Below, one piece after another: positions 32,426 through 40,860 of a stretch of 42,787 bases of DNA. Numbering within the stretch: position 1 is the stretch's first letter; every line of letters starts with the position of its first letter. Source of the stretch: Candidatus Palauibacter australiensis. Lineage in GTDB: Bacteria; Gemmatimonadota; Gemmatimonadetes; Palauibacterales; Palauibacteraceae. The notes beneath the pieces are model-generated. The model worked only from the letters and a program-made list of their open reading frames with translations, did not search any database and was not told the DNA's origin. Position numbers and translations under genes: made by a program. The DNA is taken from NCBI GenBank assembly GCA_026705295.1, contig JAPPBA010000022.1, positions 1 to 42,787 of the forward strand, read 5' to 3'.

Positions 32426-33724
32426 ATGGACGCAGGTCGCGGGAGCCGGAGGGCGCTCTGCCTCTGGTGGCCGGGGTTCGAGCTGGAACTGGAGCGGATC
32501 CGGACGCCGTCGCTCGCGGACCCGCCGCTCGCGCTGCCGACGGTGGGAGACCGCCGCCGCATCGAGATGGGGTGCGCGCTCGCGGCCTCCTTCGGAGTCG
32601 AACCGGGCATGATCGTCTCGCAGGCGATCGCGCTCTGTCCCTCGCTCGTCCTCTGCGAACCGGATCCGGATTTTCACGACGCGGCGCGCGACCGGATCGC
32701 GGAAGTCCTCCGCGGCTGGAGTCCGGTCGTCGAACGGTCGGTGGATCGGGGGCGGTTCTTCGTGGGGGTCGACGGACTCGAACGCCTGTACGGCCCGCCG
32801 GAGCGTCAGATCGCGGGGCTCCGGGCGCGGCTTGAGGCGCTGTCGCCGTGGCTCGCGGCGAGCGCCCGGATCGGCTGCGCGCCGGGGAAATTCGCGGCCT
32901 GGGTCGCGGCGCGGTCCGCGGGGTCTGCCCGGTCGACGGGGTCGGCGGGCTCCGGTCGGTCGGGCGCGGCCGTCTGCGTGGCACCGGCCGACCTCGCTGC
33001 GTTTCTGGCGCCGCAGCCGGTCGATGTGCTGCCGGTGTCGCCGCGCGTGGCCGGGCGGCTGAAGCGGCTCGGGGTCCGCCGGCTCGGACAGCTCGTGCGC
33101 ATGCCCGAGCCGGCGCTCGTGTCGCAGTTCGGGGCCGATGGGCGCCGGGCGCTCGCCTGGGCGCGGGGGACGCGCATCGACCGTGTGCGGCCGGAGGCGC
33201 CGGCCCGGCCGATTCGCGTCGCGCTCGACTTTCCGAGCCCGATCGGACAGCTCGAACTGCTGCACGCCGCGCTCGACCGGCTCATCGGTCGTGCGCTCGA
33301 GCATCCGCGGCGGCGAGGCAAGAGCGTCCGCGGCCTCAGGGTGTCGGCGAGCCTCGAGGACGGCGGCTCCTGGTCCATTCGCGCGGTTGCCCGGGAACCC
33401 ACGAGCGAGCCCGAACGGCTCGGGGCGTTCCTCCGCTCGCGGATCGCGCTCGACCGGCCCCGGCGCGCGGTCGAGACGCTGCGGCTCGAACTCTTCCGCT
33501 TCGGTCCGGCGAGCGCGCAGACGGGGCTCTTCGACCCGAGGGAAGGCGCGGCCCGCGTCCTCGGTTCGCTGGAGACGAAGGATGGCGAACTCCTGCCCGC
33601 GTTCCGCCGCGCGGCGCGCCTGCTGCGGCTGCGGCTGGGAGGCGCCGCGCTGTTCCGGGTGCTCGAACTGGAGCCGAACTCCCGAATTCCCGAGCGCCGG
33701 CACGCGCTCATGGAAATTGCGTAG
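32426..33724 (+). CDS. imuB: ImuB-type inactive Y-family polymerase (mutasome adaptor)
   Basis: The 432-residue product starts at an ATG preceded by GAAAGG (32415-32420). It follows the Y-family fold: CLWWPGFELELERI in place of the catalytic DxDxF strand, VVERSVDRGRFFVGVDGLER in place of the SIDE motif, then a helix-hairpin-helix (LPVSPRVAGRLKRLGVRRLG) and a little-finger domain. The missing acidic residues agree with ImuB, which does not polymerise but brings DnaE2 to the clamp. QTGLF at residues 365-369 is a likely beta-clamp-binding motif. DUF6504 and dnaE2 genes follow. Its TAG stop lies in repeat copy 6. Confidence 0.88.
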   Translation: MDAGRGSRRALCLWWPGFELELERIRTPSLADPPLALPTVGDRRRIEMGCALAASFGVEPGMIVSQAIALCPSLVLCEPDPDFHDAARDRIAEVLRGWSPVVERSVDRGRFFVGVDGLERLYGPPERQIAGLRARLEALSPWLAASARIGCAPGKFAAWVAARSAGSARSTGSAGSGRSGAAVCVAPADLAAFLAPQPVDVLPVSPRVAGRLKRLGVRRLGQLVRMPEPALVSQFGADGRRALAWARGTRIDRVRPEAPARPIRVALDFPSPIGQLELLHAALDRLIGRALEHPRRRGKSVRGLRVSASLEDGGSWSIRAVAREPTSEPERLGAFLRSRIALDRPRRAVETLRLELFRFGPASAQTGLFDPREGAARVLGSLETKDGELLPAFRRAARLLRLRLGGAALFRVLELEPNSRIPERRHALMEIA

Positions 33725-33746
33725 CAGCCTGTGGCGAAACCCGGCG
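33722..33746 (+). repeat. TAGCAGCCCGTGGC repeat, copy 6
   Basis: TAGCAGCCTGTGGCGAAACC followed by CGGCG. The first three bases are the imuB stop and the GTG at 33731 is the start of the next gene, so the repeat forms a complete stop-restart junction. Confidence 0.6.
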
Positions 33747-34033
33747 CGGCGCCGAGACCGCCGAGGCCGAAACCTCCTGCCGGGAAGCTGCGCCCGCTCA
33801 ACCGGCCGCGTCCGGTGCGGGTCCGGCTCGGCGCCGCCGGGGTGCCCGTGAGCCTCGAAATCCGGGGGCGCTGGCGACGGATCGGCGACGTGCCCGACCA
33901 GTGGCGGATCGATGACGAGTGGTGGAGGGAACCGATCTCGCGCGCCTACTTCTCGATCGTGCTCGAAAACGGCGCCCACCTCACCGCGTACCACGATCTG
34001 ATGCTGGATCGCTGGTTCCTGCAGCCGGAGTAG
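33731..34033 (+). CDS. Small DUF6504-like protein of the ImuB-DnaE2 cassette
   Basis: The 100-residue product starts at a GTG 6 nt after the imuB stop. Its first 30 residues are proline- and arginine-rich (PRPPRPKPPAGKLRPLNRPR). The rest is a compact beta-rich domain: GRWRRIGDVPDQWRIDDEWW, ISRAYFSIVLENG, LMLDRWFLQPE. This resembles the DUF6504 protein found between imuB and dnaE2 in several phyla. Its biochemical role is not known; position suggests a partner of the mutasome. It stops 6 nt before the dnaE2 GTG. Confidence 0.75.
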   Translation: MAKPGAAPRPPRPKPPAGKLRPLNRPRPVRVRLGAAGVPVSLEIRGRWRRIGDVPDQWRIDDEWWREPISRAYFSIVLENGAHLTAYHDLMLDRWFLQPE

Positions 34034-34039
34034 CCGCCG

Positions 34040-37000
34040 GTGGCCGACTACGTCGAACTGCACGCGCACTCGGCCTACTCCTTTCTCGATGGAGCGTCGC
34101 GGCCCGAGGAACTCGCGGCGCGCGCGCTCGAACTGGGCTATCCCGCGCTCGCGCTCACCGACCACGACGGTCTGTACGGCTCGATGGAGTTCGCGCGGTT
34201 CGCCCGCGCCCACGGGCTGCAGCCGATCACCGGCGCGGAACTCACCCTCGCCTCGCCGTTCGCCGCCGCCGGAGACGTTCCCGCGGGAACGTCCGGAGGC
34301 CGCGCGCCGGCGGAACGGGGGGCGGAAACGGGCGACTGCCACGTCACGGTGCTGGCGGAGAACGCGACGGGGTACGCGAACCTGTGCCGGCTCATCACGC
34401 GGGCGCACATGGAGAGTCCGCGCGGGGAGCCCAGGCTCGACCTCGACGCGCTTCTCGAGCGGCCCGAGGGGCTCATCCTCCTCAGCGGGTGCCGCCGGAG
34501 TCCCCTCCTCGCGGCGCTCGAACGGGGGACGGACGAGGCCGAGCGGCTGGCCGCTCGCCTGCGCGACGCGTTCGGCCCCGGCAACCTTTTCGTCGAACTC
34601 CAGAACAACGCGGTCCACGGCGATCTCGCGCGCGGACGGGCGCTGGGCGCGCTGGCCGACCGGCTCCGCATCCCGGTCGTGGCCACGGGCAACGTCCACT
34701 ACCACGTCGCCGACCGGCACCGTCTCCAGGACGTCCTGGTCGCGATCCGGAACCGGACGACGGTCGACGATTCGCACGAACTCCGCCGCCCCAACGCCTG
34801 CTTCCACCTCGCCTCGCCCCGCGAGATGGCGTGGCGCTTCGCGTCACGGCCCGACGCGCTCCGCAACACGCGCGCGATCGCCGAGCGCTGCCGGGCGTTC
34901 GATCTCACGGCCGACCTCGGCTATCGCTTCCCCGACTTCAAGGGGAGCGGCTTCGCCCCCGCCATGCGCGTCCTGCACCACGTCTGCCGCCGGGCGTTCG
35001 AGATCCGCTATCCCCCCGGCAGCAGATACCGCCGCGAAGCCGAGGAGCGGCTCGCCACCGAACTCGCGCTCGTCGACCGGCACGACCTGGCCGGGTTCTT
35101 CCTCGTCTATCACGACATCCTCGAACTGGCCCGGGAGGTCGCGCACCGCGTGCGGGGCGACTCGATGCCGCGCCAACTGCTCCCGCCGGGGCGGGGACGC
35201 GGGTCCTCGGTCTCCTCCATCCTCTGTTACCTGATCGGACTCTCCCACGTCGACCCGGTGCGGACGAACCTCTTCCTCGGCCGGTTCCTGAACGACGCCA
35301 TGGAGAGCGTCCCGGACATCGACATCGACTTTGCGCGCGACATCCGGGAGGAACTGATCCTCGCCGTCTACGAGCGCTACGGGTACGACCACGTCGGGCT
35401 CGTGTGCACCTTCCCCACCTACCGCACGCGCTCGATCGTACGCGAACTGGGCAAGGCGCTCAGTCTCCCGGCCGGCGACGTGGAGAAGCTGGCCAAGCTC
35501 GCCGAGCCGGGAGAGGACGGGTTCATGGCCGAACTCGAGCGCATCCCCGGCCTCGAAGCGCGCGCCAACTCGCGCATCTGGCGGGTCTTCGCCGAACTGG
35601 CGGGGGAGATCAAGGGACTCCCGCGGCACATCTCCCAGCATGTGGGCGGGATGATCATCTCGAGCCGGCCGCTGGTGGAGATCGTCCCGCTCGAGCCCGC
35701 CGCGTGGGAGGGACGCGTCCTCTGCCAGTGGGACAAGGACTCCTGCGACGACGCGCGCTTCATCAAGATCGACTTCCTCGCGCTCGGGATGCTGTCGCTC
35801 GTCGAGGAGGCGGTGGAGACGATTCATCTGCGCCACGGCGAGGTTCCCGATCTCTCGCGCATCGACTACGAGGATGAGGAGATCTACGACCGCATCTGTT
35901 CGGGAGATACGGTGGGGCTGTTCCAGGTCGAGAGCCGCGCGCAGATCCAAATGCTGCGGCGGGTGCGGCCCCGGAACCTGGCCGACCTCGCGGTCCAGGT
36001 CGCGATCGTGCGGCCGGGCCCGATCGTCGGCGGGGCGGTCAACCCCTACGTCCGGCGGCGCGAGAAGCTGCGCAACGACCCGGACTACGTCGTCCCCTAC
36101 GACCACCCCCTGCTCGAGGAGGCGCTCGGCGAGACCCTGGGCGTGATCATCTTCCAGGACCAGGTGCTGCAGGTGTGCCGGGCGCTCGCGGGCTTCAGCG
36201 ACGGCCAGGCCGAGGGGCTGCGGCGCGCCATGAGCCGCAAGCGCTCGCGCGAGGCGCTGCTGGGGTACTGGACCGCGTTCCGGGACGGCGCGGCGGCGAA
36301 GGGGGTCGACGGCCCCACCGCGAAGAAGGTGTTCGAGCAGGTCGTCGCGTTCTCGGAATTCGGGTTCCCGAAGTCGCACGCGGTGGCGTTCGGGCTCCTC
36401 GCCTTCCAGTCCGCCTGGCTCCGCGACCGCTACCCGCCCGAGTACTACGTCGGGCTCTTCAACAACCAGCCGATGGGGTTCTACTCGCTCGACGCGATCG
36501 GCCGCGACGCGCGCCGGCACGGGGTCGGCGTCCGGCTCCCGGATCTGAACCTCAGCGAGGTCGCCTGCACCGCCGAGGAGGGCGACGTCCGCATCGGTCT
36601 CGGCATGGTCCGCGACTGGGGGACGGAGGTGGCCGAACTCGTCGTGGCCGAGCGCGAGCGGGACGGGCCGTTCGCGTCGCTGCCCGACTTTCTGCGCCGT
36701 ACCCCGGCCGCGCTCAAGCGGGATGCGATCGAGAACCTGATCTGGGTCGGCGGGCTCGACTCGCTGGGGATCGAACGCCGTGACCTGCTGTGGCAGACGG
36801 GCCTCTGGTTGGGCCCGGAGGCCGAGACGGAAGCGGAACGCCGCCGCCGCGAACTGGCGACGAGCGCCGCGGGACTGGGCGGAGACGCGCCGCCCCCCGT
36901 ACGGGGCCGCCGAAGCGCCGACCGCTCGGACCAGGGCCAGACCGAACTCGCGCTGGACGATCCCTACGCGGATCTCCGCTTCGCGGGCACGCACGACATG

Positions 37001-37516
37001 GAGAAGCTGATCGCGGAGTACCGCCTCCTCTCCTTTGCCGCCTCTCAGCACCACCCGTTCGCGCTCGTGGGCGACCACCTCCCCGAGCGCACCGTCTCCT
37101 CGGCCCGCTTCCCCGACCTTCCGAACCGGAGCGAGGTGCGGGTGGCCGGAATCGTCGTGGCCCGCCAGCGCCCGCACACGGCCGGCGGCTACATCTTCAT
37201 CCTCATGGAGGACGAATTCGGGCCCGTCAACGCGATCGTGAGGCCCGAGGTGTACCGGGAATGCCGCGCCGCGATCCGCCTCGAACCCTTCCTCTACATC
37301 GACGGCACGCTCCAGAAGGACGGCGCGACGTACAACGTGCTCGCCGGGGGCGTGTACCCGCTGCGCCTGAGCCCCGAACTCCGCCCGGGCCACGGGACGG
37401 TGGTCCCGGCCACGACCGATCGGCTCGCCGAGCCCGACCCGTTCGCGTACCTGGAGGCGCTCAGACGCGACCCGCCCCCCACCATGAGCTGGGGCCGCGG
37501 CGGCGGCTGCCGTTGA
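34040..37516 (+). CDS. dnaE2: Error-prone DNA polymerase III alpha subunit
   Basis: The 1158-residue product starts at a GTG 6 nt after the previous stop. It has a PHP domain (VELHAHSAYSFLDGA, LTDHDGLYG), a polymerase active site with PDIDIDFARDIREE carrying two catalytic aspartates, then KIDFLALGMLSLVEEAV, the fingers region SRKRSREALLGYW, KSHAVAFGLLAFQSAWLRDR and a C-terminal OB-fold (VRVAGIVVARQRPHTAGGYI, NAIVRPEVY). DnaE2 performs damage-induced mutagenic synthesis across lesions and needs ImuB. Length and motifs are normal for DnaE2. The gene is probably transcribed with imuB and regulated by DNA damage. Confidence 0.95.
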   Translation: MADYVELHAHSAYSFLDGASRPEELAARALELGYPALALTDHDGLYGSMEFARFARAHGLQPITGAELTLASPFAAAGDVPAGTSGGRAPAERGAETGDCHVTVLAENATGYANLCRLITRAHMESPRGEPRLDLDALLERPEGLILLSGCRRSPLLAALERGTDEAERLAARLRDAFGPGNLFVELQNNAVHGDLARGRALGALADRLRIPVVATGNVHYHVADRHRLQDVLVAIRNRTTVDDSHELRRPNACFHLASPREMAWRFASRPDALRNTRAIAERCRAFDLTADLGYRFPDFKGSGFAPAMRVLHHVCRRAFEIRYPPGSRYRREAEERLATELALVDRHDLAGFFLVYHDILELAREVAHRVRGDSMPRQLLPPGRGRGSSVSSILCYLIGLSHVDPVRTNLFLGRFLNDAMESVPDIDIDFARDIREELILAVYERYGYDHVGLVCTFPTYRTRSIVRELGKALSLPAGDVEKLAKLAEPGEDGFMAELERIPGLEARANSRIWRVFAELAGEIKGLPRHISQHVGGMIISSRPLVEIVPLEPAAWEGRVLCQWDKDSCDDARFIKIDFLALGMLSLVEEAVETIHLRHGEVPDLSRIDYEDEEIYDRICSGDTVGLFQVESRAQIQMLRRVRPRNLADLAVQVAIVRPGPIVGGAVNPYVRRREKLRNDPDYVVPYDHPLLEEALGETLGVIIFQDQVLQVCRALAGFSDGQAEGLRRAMSRKRSREALLGYWTAFRDGAAAKGVDGPTAKKVFEQVVAFSEFGFPKSHAVAFGLLAFQSAWLRDRYPPEYYVGLFNNQPMGFYSLDAIGRDARRHGVGVRLPDLNLSEVACTAEEGDVRIGLGMVRDWGTEVAELVVAERERDGPFASLPDFLRRTPAALKRDAIENLIWVGGLDSLGIERRDLLWQTGLWLGPEAETEAERRRRELATSAAGLGGDAPPPVRGRRSADRSDQGQTELALDDPYADLRFAGTHDMEKLIAEYRLLSFAASQHHPFALVGDHLPERTVSSARFPDLPNRSEVRVAGIVVARQRPHTAGGYIFILMEDEFGPVNAIVRPEVYRECRAAIRLEPFLYIDGTLQKDGATYNVLAGGVYPLRLSPELRPGHGTVVPATTDRLAEPDPFAYLEALRRDPPPTMSWGRGGGCR

Positions 37517-37543
37517 TGAAGGCGGCGCAATCGGCTGGCGACG

Positions 37544-38338
37544 CTAGGTGCCCGGGGTGGCCTCGAGCGTTTCGAGCCAGCGATAGCCGTAGGCCGGCAC
37601 ATTGGGCGATCCGGTCATGCCATCGGGGAACATGTCGAACCGCTCGACGCGCAGGCGGTAGTCGACTTCGTGCCGGGGCTGGAAGCCCACGATCTCGCCG
37701 CGGTAAGGGGCGCCGTTGACGACCTTGCAGTACCCGGGATAGCCGTCGTCGCACTCGACCCGGTGGCGATCGATGGCGATCTCCTCCTCCGTGCCCGCCG
37801 CCCGGGTTCTCGAGACGACTTCGCCCAGTACATACCGGCCATCGGCGTACCGGTCGGCCTCGAGGGTGTAGTGGTAGCCGGCCTCGTACTCGAAGCTCGT
37901 GACGATGTCGTCATACGGCGCGCCGTCCAGCACCATGCAGAAGTCGTCCGTCCGGGTGCATACGACCCGCGCCGGACCTGCCGACAGGGTGGCCGGAGTG
38001 GATGGCGCCGGGGTCTTCTCCAGTTGCTCAAGGAGACGGTACGCATACCGGCCGGCATCCTGCGGCGGTTCGCTCCCGCCCCAGGGATCGTACTTGCCGA
38101 TGCGAAGTCGGTAGTCGTAGCCGGCCTCGTATTCGAATCCCTCGATTCCGTCGTAGAACAGCCCGCCGTTGACCACCATGCACGTTCGCACGCCCACCCC
38201 GTAACACTTGGCGAGCGTGGGGCCCACGGTCACCTCCAGCGTCTCGACGTACGCGGGTTCGCCCGGTCCCACGGAACCGCCGCACCCGGCAACGACCAGG
38301 GCCGGCAGAAAGAAGAAAGCGGATCGTCGTGTACGAAT
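37544..38338 (-). CDS. Lipoprotein with three DUF4377 repeats (ATT start proposed)
   Basis: The frame runs back to a GTG at 38461, but that would put 60 residues before the lipobox. The ATT at 38338 sits 6 nt after a perfect AGGAGG (38350-38345 on the minus strand) and gives a textbook lipoprotein signal: RTRRSAFFFLPALVVAGC. The mature chain has three DUF4377-like units, each with a close cysteine pair: CYGVGVRTCMVV, CTRTDDFCMVL and CDDGYPGYCKVV, followed by GFEYEAGYDYRLRI-type strands. DUF4377 domains are found in bacterial lipoproteins and heat-shock HslJ-type proteins; function unknown. Convergent with dnaE2. Confidence 0.8.
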   Translation of the reverse strand: MRTRRSAFFFLPALVVAGCGGSVGPGEPAYVETLEVTVGPTLAKCYGVGVRTCMVVNGGLFYDGIEGFEYEAGYDYRLRIGKYDPWGGSEPPQDAGRYAYRLLEQLEKTPAPSTPATLSAGPARVVCTRTDDFCMVLDGAPYDDIVTSFEYEAGYHYTLEADRYADGRYVLGEVVSRTRAAGTEEEIAIDRHRVECDDGYPGYCKVVNGAPYRGEIVGFQPRHEVDYRLRVERFDMFPDGMTGSPNVPAYGYRWLETLEATPGT

Positions 38339-38514
38339 GGGAGCCCTCCTCGGCTGGCGGTTCGACTCCAGGACATACCCCTCGGCCGCCCACAGGTTCT
38401 CCTCCGCGCGTCGAGAGCTCCGCACCGTCAGTCCGGGGCAGTCCGGCCCAGGGCGCGCCACCGGTGTATCATGTAACGGGAGGCCGAATACCGCTGAGTA
38501 CAGGGAGGCACCGG

Positions 38515-39927
38515 ATGAATGGGCCGCGACGCACCCTTGTCGCCGTCACCGCGGCGCACGCGGTCGCGGGCCTCGCGCTGCTCTCGGCGAGCATCCCAGC
38601 CGCCGCGCAGTCCGACGCGTCGCCGTCCGCGCCGGGGGCGGTGGTGTGCGTGGGGAGCGAGCTGTCCACGCCGCGGACTCCGGATCCCGACCGCCGGTTC
38701 GGCTGGGAGGGCATCACCGTGGTCTATCGGTCCGACGTGGCCCTGGCCTACCGGGTCGGCGTCCCGCTCGCAGACCGGCCGGGCGTGGAACGGGCCCTGC
38801 GCTCGGAACTCGGCGACCACGCGGAGGCTTCGTGCGCCTGGTCGAACCGGGGAGACCGTCACGTGGCGATCATCGGCTACACGTCGTCGGTCCGTCTCTC
38901 CCCGACATCGGATCCGGACGGCTCGGCGTACCGGCGTTTCGCCGTGGGGTTCGGGGCGAGCGCGGCGGCGGCCGAGGCCAACGCGACGACCGGCAACGAC
39001 CATTTCGCGAGGTACTACGATGGGGGCGGCTACGAAGTCGTCGCCCGGGAAAGCTGGGGCGTCGTGGAGGACGGGGTGGCGCCCGGGGACACGGATCGGG
39101 CCGCAGCGGCGTTCGAGGTGTTCGGCGTGTTCCGCGACTGCGCGTTCTGTCCCGAGATGGTCGTGGTGCCGCCGGGGACGTTCACGATGGGTTCCCCGGA
39201 GTCGGAGGAGTTCCGGGGAGCCGTCGAGGGTCCGCAGCACTCGGTGACGATCGGGGCTCCGTTCGCGGTGGGCGCGTACGAGGTCACGTTCGCGGAGTGG
39301 GACGCGTGCGTGCAGATGGGCGGTTGCCGCTACACGCCGGCCGACCGGCGCTGGGGTCGGGAACGTCGTCCGGTGCTGTACGTGAGTTGGGAGGATGCGC
39401 AGGCCTACGTGTCCTGGCTTTCCGGACTGACGGGGCAGCCGTACCGCCTTCTGAGCGAGGCGGAGTGGGAATACGTGGCCCGGGCCGGAACGGTGACCGC
39501 CCGGTACTGGGGCGAGGGCGTATCGGACCTGTGCCGCTACGCCAACGGAGCCGGGGGCGGGTCCAGAGCCCGGTCGTTCCGGGGTCTCCGGTTCAGCCGC
39601 GGGTACGGCATCGAGACCGGAGCGGCACCGTGCAACGACGAGTACGGGGGGACGGCGCCGGTGGGGTCCTTCGCGCCGAACGCGTTCGGGTTGTACGACG
39701 TGCTGGGGAACGTGTCGGAATGGACGCAGGACTGCTGGAACGACAGCCATCGGGGCGCTCCGGCGGATGGGAGCGCCCGGGAGTCGGGAGACTGCGACCG
39801 CCGGGTCCTCCGCGGCGGTTCCTGGTTCATCGGCGCGTGGTTCCTCCGGTCCGCGAACCGGTCCATGAATCTCCCCGACAGCCGGGACATGTACTACGGA
39901 TTCCGCGTGGCCCGATCGCTCCCCTAG
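38515..39927 (+). CDS. Secreted formylglycine-generating-enzyme-like (SUMF1) protein
   Basis: The frame is open from 38329, but the ATG at 38515 follows GGGAGG and gives a signal peptide (LALLSASIPAAAQ). Residues 30-210 are an unrecognised N-terminal domain with a cysteine-containing opening (VVCVGSEL). Residues 215-470 are an FGE-sulfatase fold: MVVVPPGTFTMGSPESEEF, VGAYEVTFAEWDACV, PVLYVSWEDAQAYVSWLSGL, YRLLSEAEWEYVARAGT, NAFGLYDVLGNVSEWTQDCW, RVLRGGSWF, YYGFRVARS. True FGE oxidises sulfatase cysteine; most family members have other or unknown roles. The two FGE copper-site cysteines are not obvious, so I do not claim FGE activity. Confidence 0.85.
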   Translation: MNGPRRTLVAVTAAHAVAGLALLSASIPAAAQSDASPSAPGAVVCVGSELSTPRTPDPDRRFGWEGITVVYRSDVALAYRVGVPLADRPGVERALRSELGDHAEASCAWSNRGDRHVAIIGYTSSVRLSPTSDPDGSAYRRFAVGFGASAAAAEANATTGNDHFARYYDGGGYEVVARESWGVVEDGVAPGDTDRAAAAFEVFGVFRDCAFCPEMVVVPPGTFTMGSPESEEFRGAVEGPQHSVTIGAPFAVGAYEVTFAEWDACVQMGGCRYTPADRRWGRERRPVLYVSWEDAQAYVSWLSGLTGQPYRLLSEAEWEYVARAGTVTARYWGEGVSDLCRYANGAGGGSRARSFRGLRFSRGYGIETGAAPCNDEYGGTAPVGSFAPNAFGLYDVLGNVSEWTQDCWNDSHRGAPADGSARESGDCDRRVLRGGSWFIGAWFLRSANRSMNLPDSRDMYYGFRVARSLP

Positions 39928-39984
39928 ACTCCTTCGAGACCGACCTGTCCTGAAATCCGGCAGCCTCCGTCCCACCCACGTATC

Positions 39985-40353
39985 ATGTCCGCCATGGAGA
40001 GAGAACCGGCGTGCCGCGGCGAGCCCCGCATTGTGGACAAGCCCTGGGGGCGCGAGGTGTGGTACGCCCGCACGGACCGCTACGCGGGGAAGGTTCTCGA
40101 AGTCGAAAAGGGGCACATCCTCTCGCTGCAGAAGCATCTCGTGAAGCACGAGACGATGCTGCTTCAGTCCGGGCGCATGCGCTTCACGCTCAACGATGCG
40201 GTCTTCGAGTGGCTCCCGGGCGAGGTCGTCTCGATCCCGCCCGGGAACGTGCACCGCATGGAGGCGCTCGAGGACAGCGTCATCCTCGAGGTGAGCACGC
40301 CGGAACTGGACGACCTGGTGCGCCTCGAGGACCGCTACGGACGGGTCCGTTGA
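39985..40353 (+). CDS. Cupin, mannose-6-phosphate isomerase type II-like
   Basis: The 122-residue product opens RIVDKPWGREVWYARTDRYA, the usual start of ManC/PMI-II-like cupins, and carries the two cupin motifs: SLQKHLVKHETMLLQSGRMR and LPGEVVSIPPGNVHRMEA. The single cupin barrel lacks the nucleotidyltransferase domain of ManC. It may isomerise or bind a sugar phosphate; metal-binding histidines are HLVKHE and VHRM. Start could also be the ATG at 39994. It follows the FGE-like gene by 57 bp on the same strand. Confidence 0.85.
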   Translation: MSAMEREPACRGEPRIVDKPWGREVWYARTDRYAGKVLEVEKGHILSLQKHLVKHETMLLQSGRMRFTLNDAVFEWLPGEVVSIPPGNVHRMEALEDSVILEVSTPELDDLVRLEDRYGRVR

Positions 40354-40860
40354 ACCGCTCGATCCGGTTTGAACGTTCCCGCGGACTGCTTGGATGTTTT
40401 TCGTAAACCGCTTTCAATAAATGATTTACTGTCGTATCGGCGGCATTGCTCCCACCAATATTTCCGCCGGGAAGAACCGGATTCCCGTGGCCCTCGGTGA
40501 CCGTCATCGGACGTAAGCGATCGAGTGGACGCCCCCTCGCCACGTCCGGCGCTCCTGCGTGCGCTTGCCTCTCGTGACAGGCGAAGCGTGCGCAAAGGTG
40601 GCAACTCGATGCGCAACGAGCCCTCTTCGAAAGGTAGCTCGCCGTCCGCAATATCTTCTCACGCCGCGGTTCATCAAGCCAGCGTTCTCGGTGCCCTCGA
40701 AGCGCGCGACCCCATCCGATAGTTTATGCGGCCGTATGAACCATGCGACGTGCGGTGACGCCATCCGATCGCACGGGGGACGACAGTTCTCGTAGCCGTC
40801 AATGTTCGCGGATCCGAGTTAGCTGCCCTTCAAGCCAGACCAAACCAAGGGAGGTCTCAC
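40354..40860. other. 507-bp intergenic stretch with AT-rich dyad, no convincing gene
   Basis: Short open frames exist on both strands, but none has a recognisable product. The first 100 bp contain the AT-rich dyad B (40402-40429) and an inverted repeat CGGCGG/CCGCCG around 40438-40475. The last 150 bp probably include the promoter for the barrel gene at 40861. Confidence 0.5.
40402..40429. repeat. AT-rich dyad element, copy B
   Basis: GTAAA (40403-40407) faces TTTAC (40425-40429), with TCA and TGA nested within. It shares CGTAAACC, CAATA(A)ATG and TTAC with copy A at 3121-3150, in the same order and orientation. Both lie just past the 3' end of a plus-strand gene. Confidence 0.4.

Noticed and set aside
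34844-37393. An 849-residue frame antisense to dnaE2
   Set aside because: Shadow of a clear polymerase gene; low-complexity composition and no domain.
40611-40623. GCGCAACGAGCCC, resembling a conserved 16S rRNA string
   Set aside because: Flanking sequence does not continue as rRNA; 13 bases by chance.
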